Part shown: in pieces, positions 1-7,382 of the stretch
Layout: each line of letters opens with the position of its first letter
Position numbering within the stretch: the stretch's first letter is position 1
NCBI GenBank assembly: GCA_024641025.1
Contig: JAHEDW010000023.1
Location: 1 to 35,215, forward strand
DNA length: 35,215 bases
DNA from: Gallionella sp.
Lineage (GTDB): Bacteria > Pseudomonadota > Gammaproteobacteria > Burkholderiales > Gallionellaceae
Reading direction: 5' to 3'
Translations under genes and position numbers: made by a program
The notes under the pieces: generated by a model
Told to the model about the DNA's origin: nothing
Seen by the model: the letters and a program-made list of their open reading frames with translations, nothing else
Database searches by the model: none

Positions 1-130
1 TTGCATTGGTGAAGTTGAAAGAGCCAGATGCGCCCAGATTGTGCTTGGTGCTGGAGATGCCGGCCATTGCAACGCCGCTCATAGACACAAGTGTCAGACC
101 GAGAGCTAATTTAGCAATTGAAGTTTTCAT
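1..130 (-). CDS. Secreted protein, N-terminal fragment (possible multihaem cytochrome c)
   Basis: Only the first 43 codons are inside the window; the gene continues past the left edge. The ATG at 130 is preceded by a clear AAGGACT ribosome site at 137-143. The product starts with a typical Sec signal peptide: MKTS, a Leu/Ala/Val-rich core, then AMA before the likely cleavage site. The mature protein would begin GISSTKHNLG. A mature start of the GIxxTKHNL kind is what I associate with doubled-CXXCH cytochromes of iron- and sulfur-oxidising betaproteobacteria, but no CXXCH is visible here. The export signal is seen; the cytochrome assignment is inference and weak. Confidence 0.5.
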   Translation of the reverse strand, partial: MKTSIAKLALGLTLVSMSGVAMAGISSTKHNLGASGSFNFTNA

Positions 131-283
131 TTGTTTAGTCCTTTATAAAGTTTAGGTGATATTTAGTGCTTCAGTTTGCTGGTCAATTTACTTGGGCTTT
201 AGCTTTCGTTTGGCTGCCAGCGCCCCCTAATTGAAAGCACTTTGCGTGCCAGAATTTCATCTCATTGTTATATATAGATATTA
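131..283. other. Intergenic stretch, no gene recognised
   Basis: About 150 bases between the secreted-protein gene and the CDGSH remnant. It is AT-rich apart from a GC-rich core near 208-223 (GGCTGCCAGCGCCCCCT). That core resembles the GGCGCGCCCCCT stretch on the other side of the CDGSH remnant. I see no open frame with a ribosome site. It should hold the promoter of the secreted-protein gene, but no convincing -35/-10 pair could be picked out. Confidence 0.3.
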
Positions 284-574
284 TTAAACGGCACAGCAAT
301 CACCATCCCATAATTTGGAATATCCGAAGACACTTTCCATATTCTGGGAATAATTTGGTGTATTTCTGTAGGTGATACATCGATGGTCCACTAGCGGTAA
401 AGCATCACCATCTTCTCCTGAAACGATTACCTTAGGATTACATGATGTTCCAACATGTGAGCCATCACAAAATGGCTGGTTTTTAGATCTTCCGCAAGTG
501 CAAAAATAATATTCCTAGTCTTTTGAAAGCGTTACTTTAACTGGCTTATTATCTGCGATGATGGGATTGCTCAT
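284..574 (-). pseudogene. CDGSH iron-sulfur domain protein, interrupted by an in-frame TAG
   Basis: Reading from the ATG at 574, behind a strong AAGGGAGAG ribosome site, the frame gives MSNPIIADNKPVKVTLSKD, then TAG at 515-517. The same frame then continues with EYYFCTCGRSKNQPFCDGSH. This is an exact CDGSH [2Fe-2S] motif (C-x-C-x2-S-x3-P-x-C-D-G-S-H), with three Cys and one His ligand. Small bacterial proteins of this family usually carry two such motifs in about 70-80 residues. Here the second is absent from the frame, which drifts to a TAA at 284-286. A frame shifted by one, starting near 380, has KYTKLFPEYGK, possibly the decayed second motif. One early stop plus a lost second half argues for a pseudogene; a single sequencing error would explain only the TAG. 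The family call is firm, the functional state is inferred. Confidence 0.72.
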
Positions 575-594
575 AATTCTCTCCCTTACAATAT

Positions 595-660
595 TAAAAC
601 GTGGAGCCAAGTGGCGGAGTCCCGCTTTTGGCGCGCCCCCTCGAACGCCATGTTGGACGT
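595..660. repeat. Imperfect palindrome between DUF1232 gene and CDGSH remnant (attC-like?)
   Basis: On the minus strand a GCCAA..GCGG arm faces CCGC..TTGGC across a short loop, giving a stem with an internal bulge. The outer end carries GTCCAAC, which fits the integron attC R-core pattern RYYYAAC. The opposite outer end, which should read like GTTRRRY, is only GTTTTAA. It is either a decayed attC-like site or an unrelated hairpin ending the DUF1232 transcript. There is no integrase gene nearby in the window. Confidence 0.25.
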
Positions 661-662
661 GT

Positions 663-1061
663 TCACGATTGCTCCATGAATGCCTCATAGGCCCACACGA
701 AACAGAGCGCCGCCAATAGCAGCCAGATTACGACGATTACCGCCCCTGCGACCCGGCTTACGGGTTTTTCATTCTGTATGTTTTCGATCGCCCGTGCGCG
801 GCAATCTGCCAATACTGAATGTGGAATCAACTTGATAGCCAAGGCGATACCCATTGGAATCAGGATGAGATCGTCCAGATAACCAAGAACCGGTACAAAG
901 TCAGGAATCAAATCAATGGGACTGAAGGCATACGCGGCAATGCCCGCCACAAGGAGCTTTGCATACCACGGTGTTCTAGGGTCACGCGCAGCAAGGTAAA
1001 GAGCAAAGGTCTCTGCCTTGAGATGACGCGCACGCTGTTTAAGTTCTGCTAGAAATGCCAT
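663..1061 (-). CDS. DUF1232 (YkvA-family) small membrane protein
   Basis: A 132-residue protein of unknown biochemical role. The DUF1232 hallmark is clear around residues 46-67: SPIDLIPDFVPVLGYLDDLI, preceded by DPRTPWYAK. The hallmark region is hydrophobic, and a strong C-terminal transmembrane stretch (about residues 104-126, rich in Val, Ile, Leu and Ala) suggests inner-membrane anchoring. The N-terminal 25 residues are basic and would lie on the cytoplasmic side. The start ATG at 1061 has only a weak purine stretch upstream. The gene lies 33 bases downstream of tRNA-Leu with no visible terminator between, so read-through from the tRNA operon is possible. The family assignment is secure; no function is claimed. 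Confidence 0.88.
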   Translation of the reverse strand: MAFLAELKQRARHLKAETFALYLAARDPRTPWYAKLLVAGIAAYAFSPIDLIPDFVPVLGYLDDLILIPMGIALAIKLIPHSVLADCRARAIENIQNEKPVSRVAGAVIVVIWLLLAALCFVWAYEAFMEQS

Positions 1062-1094
1062 GTCGCTTTACGAAGAACTGCACAGAGCCTTTGT

Positions 1095-1186
1095 TGGTGC
1101 CCGGAGCCGGAATCGAACCGGCACGCTGGTTTTACCCTAGCGACGGATTTTAAGTCCGTTGTGTCTACCAATTTCACCACCCGGGC
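1095..1186 (-). tRNA. tRNA-Leu (anticodon UAA)
   Basis: On the minus strand the gene begins GCCCGGG and ends with the paired CCGGGC, a discriminator A and an encoded CCA (1095-1097). The anticodon loop reads ACTTAAAAT, giving UAA. A long variable arm and a T-loop with GGTTCGATTCC are present, as expected for a class II tRNA. It is the last gene of a Gly-Cys-Leu tRNA cluster. Confidence 0.96.
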
Positions 1187-1193
1187 GGGTTTT

Positions 1194-1267
1194 TGGAGGC
1201 GAGACCCGGAATCGAACCGGGATAGGCGGATTTGCAATCCGCTGCATAACCATTTTGCTATCTCGCC
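1194..1267 (-). tRNA. tRNA-Cys (anticodon GCA)
   Basis: The acceptor stem GGCGAGA pairs with TCTCGCC, followed by U and an encoded CCA (1194-1196). The anticodon loop ATTGCAAAT gives GCA. The T-arm reads CCCGGTTCGATTCCGGG. It lies 7 bases upstream of tRNA-Leu in transcription order. Confidence 0.97.
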
Positions 1268-1296
1268 GTACTGCGAATCAACAGCTTGAAATGAAT

Positions 1297-1321
1297 GAGG
1301 GAAAGCCTGTTGCTTTCCCTC
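1297..1321 (-). other. Perfect 10-bp hairpin between tRNA-Gly and tRNA-Cys
   Basis: The arms at 1297-1306 (GAGGGAAAGC) and 1312-1321 (GCTTTCCCTC) are perfectly complementary around a 5-base loop. There is no T-tract after it, so it looks like an RNA-processing or spacer structure of the tRNA precursor rather than a terminator. Confidence 0.6.
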
Positions 1322-1326
1322 AGATT

Positions 1327-1402
1327 TGGAGCGGGAGAAGAGTCTCGAACTCTCGACCTCAACCTTGGCAAGGTTGCGCTCTACCAACTGAGCTACTCCC
1401 GC
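1327..1402 (-). tRNA. tRNA-Gly (anticodon GCC)
   Basis: The acceptor GCGGGAG pairs with CTCCCGC, then U and encoded CCA (1327-1329). The anticodon loop CTTGCCAAG gives GCC. The D-arm (AGCTCAGTTGGTAGAGC) and T-arm (GAGTTCGAGACTC) are canonical. It is the promoter-proximal gene of the three-tRNA operon. Confidence 0.97.
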
Positions 1403-1416
1403 AAAACGAGTGGCGC

Positions 1417-1444
1417 ATTATAGGGATATTGGAAATCCTGTCAA
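1417..1444 (-). promoter_or_regulatory. tRNA operon promoter, rrn-P1-like
   Basis: Minus strand: TTGACA (1439-1444), a 16-base spacer, then TATAAT (1417-1422), followed directly by GCGCCAC. Both hexamers match the sigma-70 consensus. The -10 context CCCTATAATGCGCCAC and the short 16-base spacer match what is known of the E. coli rrnB P1 promoter, whose GC-rich discriminator confers ppGpp/DksA control. The mature tRNA-Gly end lies only about 15 bases downstream of the -10. Confidence 0.88.
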
Positions 1445-1462
1445 TAATTTCGCTTCTTTCAA

Positions 1463-2242
1463 TTATTGGGCAATATGTTCCGTCTTGAACAGACGTACAA
1501 AATTTTCAGTGGTACGCCGCCCCACTTCTTCAAGACTGATACCCCGCAACAAAGCAATCTCTTCAGCGACATGCTTAACATAAGCAGGTTGATTGAGTTT
1601 TCCGCGATGCGGTACTGGTGCCAGATAGGGTGAATCAGTTTCGATCAAGATACGCTCCAAAGGCACGCGCTGGGCGACTTCCTTGAGAGCTTTTGCGTTC
1701 TTGAAGGTGACAATACCCGAGAACGAAATATAGAAACCCATCGCCAAGGCTGCCTCGGCAACCTCCCATGTCTCGGTGAAACAATGCATTACGCCGCATG
1801 CCTCCTCAGCCTTTTGTTCGGTCATGATGCGTAATGTGTCAGCTCCAGCTTCTCGGGTATGAATGACTAGGGGTTTCCCGCTTTCACGAGCCGCCTGGAT
1901 ATGGGTGCGAAATCGCGCGCGTTGCCAATCAAGGTCTCCCTTGAGTCTAAAATAATCCAGACCTGTTTCACCGATGGCGATGACCTTGGGATGCTTGGCC
2001 AAACGAACCAGATGAGCAACGTCAGGCTCATCGACGTTTTCATAATCAGGATGCACTCCCACCGATGCGTATATATTAGGATGTTGTTCTGCAAGTGCCA
2101 GAACTTGGGGAAAATCCTGGAGGTTTACCGAAACACACAAGGCACTTATCACGTCGTTGCCATGCATATTTTCCAGTAGGTCGCCCATTTTCTCGGCGAG
2201 TTCTGGGAAATTGATATGGCAGTGAGAATCAACGAAAGGCAT
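1463..2242 (-). CDS. tatD: TatD-family metal-dependent DNase
   Basis: A 259-residue TIM-barrel hydrolase of the TatD family, known for divalent-metal-dependent 3'-5' exonuclease activity on damaged DNA. Metal ligands are visible in order: DSHCH (His7 and His9), GETGLDYFR, VIHTREA, HCFTE and ETDSPYLAPVPHRGK. These are the family's signature blocks, and the length is normal. I start at the ATG at 2242 (MPFVDSHCH) because family members begin just before this HxH motif; an earlier in-frame ATG at 2290 would add 16 unrelated residues overlapping the end of holB. The gene follows holB by 4 bases, so it is probably translated from the same mRNA. In many relatives a PilZ gene sits between holB and tatD; it is absent here. 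Confidence 0.94.
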   Translation of the reverse strand: MPFVDSHCHINFPELAEKMGDLLENMHGNDVISALCVSVNLQDFPQVLALAEQHPNIYASVGVHPDYENVDEPDVAHLVRLAKHPKVIAIGETGLDYFRLKGDLDWQRARFRTHIQAARESGKPLVIHTREAGADTLRIMTEQKAEEACGVMHCFTETWEVAEAALAMGFYISFSGIVTFKNAKALKEVAQRVPLERILIETDSPYLAPVPHRGKLNQPAYVKHVAEEIALLRGISLEEVGRRTTENFVRLFKTEHIAQ

Positions 2243-2246
2243 TGGG

Positions 2247-3245
2247 CTATTCAAGAATAAGTTGGCGGTATGCCAGCAGCAAGGATTCAAAAAACAACTT
2301 GGGGTTGAGCGTATGCTGCGATTCCCGTTTTGCAGTCTGCATGAGTCTTTGAAGACGCACTAAATTCAACGGTGAAACAGGTTCGACGAGCTTTCTGATC
2401 GTCACTTCCTCACCCGGATGATAACGCAGCCTGCCAGCCAGTTTCATCGAATTGAGGTCAAAAATCCATTGTTGTAGCCACTGCACGACTTGCACCTGCT
2501 CGGTCTTTTGCAAAGTTTCAGCGAGTGCGAACACGTCCAATTTACTTGGTTTACTGACCGCATGAAGCAACTTGGAGCGCTCCTCATTTCCGGTCAACTT
2601 ATCCTGCTGAACAGCCTGGAGCGGAGAAAACCCTGAAGATGCAAGTGCTTCGGCTGGATGCTTTACGCCCTGCTCCTTCAACCAGTGAGTCGCACTGGCC
2701 ACATCCGGGGAAGGGAGTGCAAAAGCCAGGCAACGACTAAGGATAGTCGGCAATAATTGCTGCGGCTTGTGTGACACCAGGATGAACAGCATGTCTTGTG
2801 GCGGCTCTTCAAGGTTTTTCAATAATGCATTCGCAGCATTGGTGTTCATTGCTTCAGCTGGATGTATAACAACCACGCGCCTACCGCCCTGATGTGCGGA
2901 CATGCCGACAAAGTCGGCCAATGCTCTGACCTGATCGACGGATATTTGCTTACTGGGTTTCTTTCCTGATTCGGCTTCATCGCCGTTCAGGTTTAACGCT
3001 TCAGGTTGTAGCAAACGAAAATCTGGGTGCGTTTGCTGATCAAACCAATGACAGGATGCGCATTTACCACATGCAAGTCCTTCTTGACCCAGATGTTGAC
3101 ATAACAGGCTTTGAGAAAAATTCATCGCAAGGTCGAACTTGCCGATGCCCTTTGAGCCTTTGAACAAGACGGCGTGTGGGGAGTGCTTTCGCAACTCCTC
3201 CAAGCGCCGAAGGTCGTCTCTCTGCCAAGGATATATATGCTTCAT
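2247..3245 (-). CDS. holB: DNA polymerase III subunit delta'
   Basis: A 332-residue AAA+ subunit of the clamp loader, which opens the beta clamp with DnaX and delta. The N-terminal half has the P-loop region GSKGIGKF (about 30-37). It has lost the usual Ser/Thr after the Lys, in line with delta' being a non-hydrolysing stator. A zinc module follows, with Cys49, Cys59, Cys62 and Cys65 (CGKCASC). The arginine-finger block ILSRC is clear near residue 170. The C-terminal part is the helical collar domain. The ATG at 3245 is one base from the end of tmk, and the tmk-holB pairing is typical of proteobacteria. Confidence 0.94.
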   Translation of the reverse strand: MKHIYPWQRDDLRRLEELRKHSPHAVLFKGSKGIGKFDLAMNFSQSLLCQHLGQEGLACGKCASCHWFDQQTHPDFRLLQPEALNLNGDEAESGKKPSKQISVDQVRALADFVGMSAHQGGRRVVVIHPAEAMNTNAANALLKNLEEPPQDMLFILVSHKPQQLLPTILSRCLAFALPSPDVASATHWLKEQGVKHPAEALASSGFSPLQAVQQDKLTGNEERSKLLHAVSKPSKLDVFALAETLQKTEQVQVVQWLQQWIFDLNSMKLAGRLRYHPGEEVTIRKLVEPVSPLNLVRLQRLMQTAKRESQHTLNPKLFFESLLLAYRQLILE

Positions 3246-3246
3246 A

Positions 3247-3849
3247 TCATAATGATATGACTATTTTTTCAAGTATTAGTTTAACTTCATTCATGGTCTG
3301 CGCCCCGTCGATCACAACATAACGCTGGGGATTTTCCCGGATGCGCCGATGATAACCTTCCCGTACTCGCTCAAAGAATTCAACTTGCTCCTGTTCAAAC
3401 CGATCCAGCGATACATTGCTCGCCAACCTTTGTCGCGCAACCTCAACTGGAACATCAAAAAACAAGGTCAGGTCTGGCTGCAAATCACCATGCACCCATT
3501 CCTCAAGCTGTTTGAGCTTACTCCAATCCAAGCCCCTTCCACTTCCCTGATAGGCGAAACTGGCATCGCTAAAACGGTCTGAAATTACCCATTTGCCCAT
3601 GCCAAGCGACGGTTTGATAACTTGCTCGACATGTTCAAGGCGAGCAGCAAACATCAGCAAAGCCTCTGTTCCAATGCTCATCGACTGATTCAGAAGCATC
3701 TCCCGTAATTGTTCACCGAGTTTCGTACCTCCCGGCTCACGAGTCACTACAACATCAAGGCCTCGCTGACGGAACGCATCGGCAAACCAATTCAGATGCG
3801 TGCTTTTTCCAGCGCCATCCATGCCTTCAAAGGTAATAAATTTACTCAT
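3247..3849 (-). CDS. tmk: Thymidylate kinase
   Basis: A 200-residue kinase phosphorylating dTMP to dTDP in the cytoplasm. The P-loop [10 protein letters not shown] lies at residues 8-17. [15 protein letters not shown] carries the DR(E/P) nucleotide-binding region, and [14 protein letters not shown] is the dTMP/LID-side motif. Length and motif spacing match the bacterial enzyme. It sits immediately upstream of holB with a one-base gap and downstream of mltG, in the usual mltG-tmk-holB order, so co-transcription is likely. Confidence 0.95.
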   Translation of the reverse strand: MSKFITFEGMDGAGKSTHLNWFADAFRQRGLDVVVTREPGGTKLGEQLREMLLNQSMSIGTEALLMFAARLEHVEQVIKPSLGMGKWVISDRFSDASFAYQGSGRGLDWSKLKQLEEWVHGDLQPDLTLFFDVPVEVARQRLASNVSLDRFEQEQVEFFERVREGYHRRIRENPQRYVVIDGAQTMNEVKLILEKIVISL

Positions 3850-3871
3850 TGATCTGTATTAGGGCGAATTG

Positions 3872-4891
3872 TTATTTTTGGTACTGGTTCACCGCACGGT
3901 TATGAGCAGTCAGGGAGCTTGAAAAATGCGAGCTGCCATCCCCGCGTGCCACGAAGTATAGCGCGTCGGTTTCTGAAGGATGTAAAGTAGCCTTCAAAGC
4001 CGCCAAACCTGACAGGGCAATCGGAGTTGGGGGTAAGCCCCTGCGTGTATAGGTATTGTATGGTGTATCTGCAAGCAAGTCCCGCTTGCGCAAGTTTCCA
4101 TCGAACTTGTCCCCCAAGCCATAAATCACGGTCGGGTCGGTTTGCAGCAACATACCCTTGCGCAACCGGTTAACAAACACGCCTGCAATCATACTCCGAT
4201 CACTTGCCGTGCCAGTCTCCTTTTCGACGATGGAGGCCAGAATCAAGGCATGGTATGAGGTTTGAAATGGGAGATTTGCATCGCGCTTGGACCATTCATC
4301 CTGAAGACGTTGTTGCATTGTGTTGTACGCGATCCTCAGGATCGCCAGATCACTACTACCTGCTACGAAGTGATAGGTATCTGGGAAGAACAAACCTTCA
4401 GGGTGATTTTCCACTGCACCGATTCGCTGCAGAATCTCGATGTCTGCCATACCTGATGAATCGTGTGCAATATACCGATTGGAATCAAGTGCATTACGAA
4501 ACTGCTTGAACGTCCAGCCTTCGATGATTCCGATCTTTCTTTGGCTGAATTCACCCTTGGTGATGATATTCAATAACTGAAGCGGCGAAACCGGATGCTT
4601 AAACTCGTAATTGCCAGCCTTGAGCTGCAAAGATTTCCCCAAGACCCTAGCAAGCAGAACAAACGGCCATTCATGTTCCAACAGACCAACCTGATGCATT
4701 TGCCGAGTAGTTCCCTTCAAGCTGCCACCTTGCTTCAAATCGAACTCAAACGGAGTGGCAGGAAGCGACAATGGGTTGTATGCATAGTAGCTCATGCCGG
4801 CAGTAGCGAGTAGCACAAGCAAGAAAAGCAATATGAATATCCTGAAGATCATTCTGAATCCTGTTGAAGCCCTTTTCCTGCGACGCATCAT
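3872..4891 (-). CDS. mltG: Endolytic murein transglycosylase MltG (YceG)
   Basis: A 339-residue inner-membrane lytic transglycosylase that cuts nascent peptidoglycan strands and so limits glycan length. A basic cytoplasmic start (MMRRRKR) is followed by one transmembrane helix at about 15-33, then a LysM-like region. The C-terminal YceG domain has the signature IVEKETG (catalytic Glu about 223), followed by FVNRL and LQTDPTVIYG. The start is decided by AAGGAG seven bases before ATGATG; the stop of pabC overlaps this start (TGATG), implying translational coupling. Length is normal for the family. Confidence 0.94.
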   Translation of the reverse strand: MMRRRKRASTGFRMIFRIFILLFLLVLLATAGMSYYAYNPLSLPATPFEFDLKQGGSLKGTTRQMHQVGLLEHEWPFVLLARVLGKSLQLKAGNYEFKHPVSPLQLLNIITKGEFSQRKIGIIEGWTFKQFRNALDSNRYIAHDSSGMADIEILQRIGAVENHPEGLFFPDTYHFVAGSSDLAILRIAYNTMQQRLQDEWSKRDANLPFQTSYHALILASIVEKETGTASDRSMIAGVFVNRLRKGMLLQTDPTVIYGLGDKFDGNLRKRDLLADTPYNTYTRRGLPPTPIALSGLAALKATLHPSETDALYFVARGDGSSHFSSSLTAHNRAVNQYQK

Positions 4892-5697
4892 CCATCTACT
4901 CCTTCAAGATAGTGGCGAATCGTTGTTGCTACAGGGAAGTTGCTCCAGCATCTGCCTTCAAGTGTGCGTATGGGCCACAAGACCATAATGCTGTTGACCA
5001 AAAACAGCTCATCTGCATCCATGAGCTCTTCAATTTTGATTTTGCGAATCTGCATCGGAATGTCGTTCCGTCTGGCCCATTCAATTACCCGGTCACGCTG
5101 TACACCAGCCACACCACAACGTGTCAGTTCTGGGGTGAACAGCGCGCCTTGCTTGACCAAAAACAAGTTGCTGCGCGTACCTTCGATGACATTATCCAAA
5201 GCATCCATCAGCAATCCTTCGGCCACATCCGAATTACCTAATTCGGATGCTGCCAACACGTTCTCCAACCGATTTAGGTGCTTGATACCTGCAAGTCGTG
5301 GCTGAAATCCTAGTCGAACTTGGCATAAACGTACAATGACGCCCGCTGAAGACCAGTCAACCGGATAGTCAGGAAAAGGCAGGACATCCCATATATGTGA
5401 AGCGCCAGCTGTAACATCAGGTGCGTAGCCGCGCGTACCTTCACCCCGTGTGACAATTACCTTGAAGACGCCATTGGGATGAAGCTCGAGCAAGTCGTTT
5501 AACTCGATGGAAAGTAACTTGAAGTCGGGGGAGGCAATACCTAATGCAGTACAGTCATGTTGGAGTTTTTGATAGTGCATCGGCCAGTTCAGTGCCTGAC
5601 CAAGGGATGCACGCAGGGTTCGGAACACCCCATCACCGTATAGTAGGCCACGATCGCGGATACTGATCAAATTTCCAGGCTTGCCATTGACCAGCAT
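4888..5697 (-). CDS. pabC: 4-amino-4-deoxychorismate lyase
   Basis: A 269-residue PLP-dependent class IV aminotransferase-fold enzyme. It releases pyruvate from aminodeoxychorismate to give p-aminobenzoate for folate. Visible features are GLLYGDGVFRTL near the N-terminus, the catalytic-lysine block GIKHLNRLENVLA, and EGTRSNLF in the PLP-binding region. The start at 5697 (MLVNGKPG) gives the same length as the E. coli enzyme as I recall it. An upstream in-frame ATG would only read out-of-frame fabF sequence. The ribosome site is weak and the fabF stop lies 11 bases upstream, so reinitiation after fabF is plausible. The position between fabF and mltG is the usual one. Confidence 0.92.
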   Translation of the reverse strand: MLVNGKPGNLISIRDRGLLYGDGVFRTLRASLGQALNWPMHYQKLQHDCTALGIASPDFKLLSIELNDLLELHPNGVFKVIVTRGEGTRGYAPDVTAGASHIWDVLPFPDYPVDWSSAGVIVRLCQVRLGFQPRLAGIKHLNRLENVLAASELGNSDVAEGLLMDALDNVIEGTRSNLFLVKQGALFTPELTRCGVAGVQRDRVIEWARRNDIPMQIRKIKIEELMDADELFLVNSIMVLWPIRTLEGRCWSNFPVATTIRHYLEGVDG

Positions 5698-5708
5698 GTC
5701 AAAAATGC

Positions 5709-6941
5709 TTAGATCTTGCGGAACACCAGCGTGCCGTTGGTCCCACCGAAGCCAAAGTTGTTGTTCACAGCAACATCGATTTTCATGTCGCGAGCAGTAT
5801 TGGCGCAATAATCCAGATCACATTCTGGATCCTGCTCGAAGATATTGATTGTTGGCGGCGAAATTTGATGGTGTACAGCTAAGGCGCAAAATACCGACTC
5901 GACGCCACCCGCACCGCCCAGTAGGTGTCCAGTCATTGATTTGGTTGAGTTTACAACCAGTTTTTTGGCGTGATCGCCAAATGCCAACTTGATTGCATCA
6001 GTCTCGTTCTTGTCACCGAGCGGTGTCGAGGTTCCATGAGCGTTGACGTATTGAACATCTTGCGGATTCAATCCGGCATTTTGCAAGGCGTTCAACATGC
6101 TGCGTTTAGGCCCATCGGTGTTTGGCGCAGTAATATGGTAAGCATCGCCGCTCATGCCGTAGCCAGCCAACTCTGCATATATCTTTGCGCCGCGCTTTTT
6201 CGCGTGTTCGTATTCCTCCAGAACCATAACCCCTGCGCCTTCACCAATCACGAATCCATCCCTGTCCTTATCCCAAGGGCGACTGGATGTAGCCGGGTCA
6301 TCGTTACGTGTGCTCAGAGCGCGGGCGGCAGAAAAGCCACCCACCGCCAATGCGCTGACAGTCGCCTCAGAACCACCTGCCACCATGACGTCTGCATCAC
6401 CATATTCAATGATACGGGCAGATTCTCCGATACAGTGGGTTCCGGTTGTACAGGCAGAAACCATTGCCAGATTCGGTCCCTTAAGCCCGTACATCACAGA
6501 CAGATTGCCGGAGATCATATTGATGATGGTGCCCGGAATAAAGAATGGCGAGATTTTCTTTGGCCCAGCAGATAGAAAATCGTTATGCGTATCTTCGATC
6601 ATCGGCAGGCCACCGATCCCCGATCCAATGTTCACGCCAATACGCTCTGCATTCTGCTCGTTGACTTCCAGGCCAGAATCCTTAAATGCCTCTATCCCTG
6701 CAACGAGACCGAAATGGATGAACCTGTCCATGCGACGGGCATCCTTGGCACTAAGGTATTGAGTAACATCAAAATCCTTCACTTCACCTGCAATTTGCGC
6801 TGACATTGCACTGGCATCGAAGCGGGTGATCCTGGTAATTCCGGACTTACCCGCGACAATGTTCTGCCAGACAGCAGGAATCCCTGTCCCTACCGGGGAG
6901 ATGATCCCTAAACCGGTTATGACAACTCTTCGCTTAGACAA
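5709..6941 (-). CDS. fabF: 3-oxoacyl-[ACP] synthase II
   Basis: A 410-residue condensing enzyme elongating acyl-ACP with malonyl-ACP in type II fatty-acid synthesis. The catalytic triad is visible: Cys164 in VSACTTGTH, His302 in NAHGTSTPLGD and His339 in MTGHLLGGAGG. The N-terminus MSKRRVVITGLGIISPVG is typical, and the glycine-rich NNFGFGGTN closes the C-terminus. Length is normal. It follows acpP by 48 bases on the same strand and precedes pabC, the conserved acpP-fabF-pabC order. Confidence 0.97.
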   Translation of the reverse strand: MSKRRVVITGLGIISPVGTGIPAVWQNIVAGKSGITRITRFDASAMSAQIAGEVKDFDVTQYLSAKDARRMDRFIHFGLVAGIEAFKDSGLEVNEQNAERIGVNIGSGIGGLPMIEDTHNDFLSAGPKKISPFFIPGTIINMISGNLSVMYGLKGPNLAMVSACTTGTHCIGESARIIEYGDADVMVAGGSEATVSALAVGGFSAARALSTRNDDPATSSRPWDKDRDGFVIGEGAGVMVLEEYEHAKKRGAKIYAELAGYGMSGDAYHITAPNTDGPKRSMLNALQNAGLNPQDVQYVNAHGTSTPLGDKNETDAIKLAFGDHAKKLVVNSTKSMTGHLLGGAGGVESVFCALAVHHQISPPTINIFEQDPECDLDYCANTARDMKIDVAVNNNFGFGGTNGTLVFRKI

Positions 6942-6989
6942 ACTGACTCCGCCGATTAAATATGATGGGCAAAATGTAAAAGAAGGGGG

Positions 6990-7223
6990 TTATTTTTGAT
7001 GCGCCAGGACGTAATCCAGGGCTTGCTGAACGGTGGTGATCTTTTCTGCATCCTCGTCGGGAATGTCACATTCAAACTCTTCTTCCAGAGCCATGACCAA
7101 CTCTACGGTATCCAGAGAATCTGCACCCAGATCGTTGACAAAAGATGATTCGTTCTTGACTTCAGACTCGTTTACACCCAATTGCTCGGCAACGATTTTT
7201 TTTACGCGTTGTTCTATTGACAT
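6990..7223 (-). CDS. acpP: Acyl carrier protein
   Basis: A 77-residue acidic carrier that holds the growing acyl chain on phosphopantetheine. The attachment site is Ser36 in [12 protein letters not shown]. The sequence is rich in Glu/Asp, as expected. An AGGGTGGGAGAGA ribosome site stands just ahead of the ATG at 7223. A promoter candidate lies about 45-70 bases upstream, giving acpP its own strong start inside the fab cluster. This fits the high ACP demand known in bacteria. Confidence 0.98.
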   Translation of the reverse strand: MSIEQRVKKIVAEQLGVNESEVKNESSFVNDLGADSLDTVELVMALEEEFECDIPDEDAEKITTVQQALDYVLAHQK

Positions 7224-7267
7224 ACTATCTCTCCCACCCTTTGATTAAAGTTCAAAAAATCCCGCGC

Positions 7268-7295
7268 ATTGTATCAAAATTGCCCGAAATACCAA
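7268..7295 (-). promoter_or_regulatory. Candidate acpP promoter
   Basis: Minus strand: TTGGTA (7290-7295), a 16-base spacer, TACAAT (7268-7273), then GCGCGG. The -10 is preceded by TTTTGA and followed by the same GCGC discriminator seen at other starts in this window. The leader to the acpP ATG would be about 38 bases. Promoter by pattern only. Confidence 0.6.
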
Positions 7296-7318
7296 ACAAC
7301 TTGTAGGCTTCAAAATTG

Positions 7319-7382
7319 ATCTGCACATTCAGCCTATTAGAAAGTCACCTGAACGCGAAAAAAGTCGTCCCTATGTGCAGAT
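7319..7382. repeat. 10-bp perfect inverted repeat upstream of acpP
   Basis: ATCTGCACAT at 7319-7328 and ATGTGCAGAT at 7373-7382 are exact reverse complements separated by 44 bases. They lie 24-87 bases upstream of the candidate acpP -35. They could be paired operator half-sites or an RNA stem in the read-through transcript. The rest of 7224-7583 shows no gene. Confidence 0.4.

Noticed and set aside
5698-5808. Longer N-terminus for pabC
   Set aside because: The extra 37 residues are out-of-frame fabF sequence; the start at 5697 gives the family's normal beginning and length.
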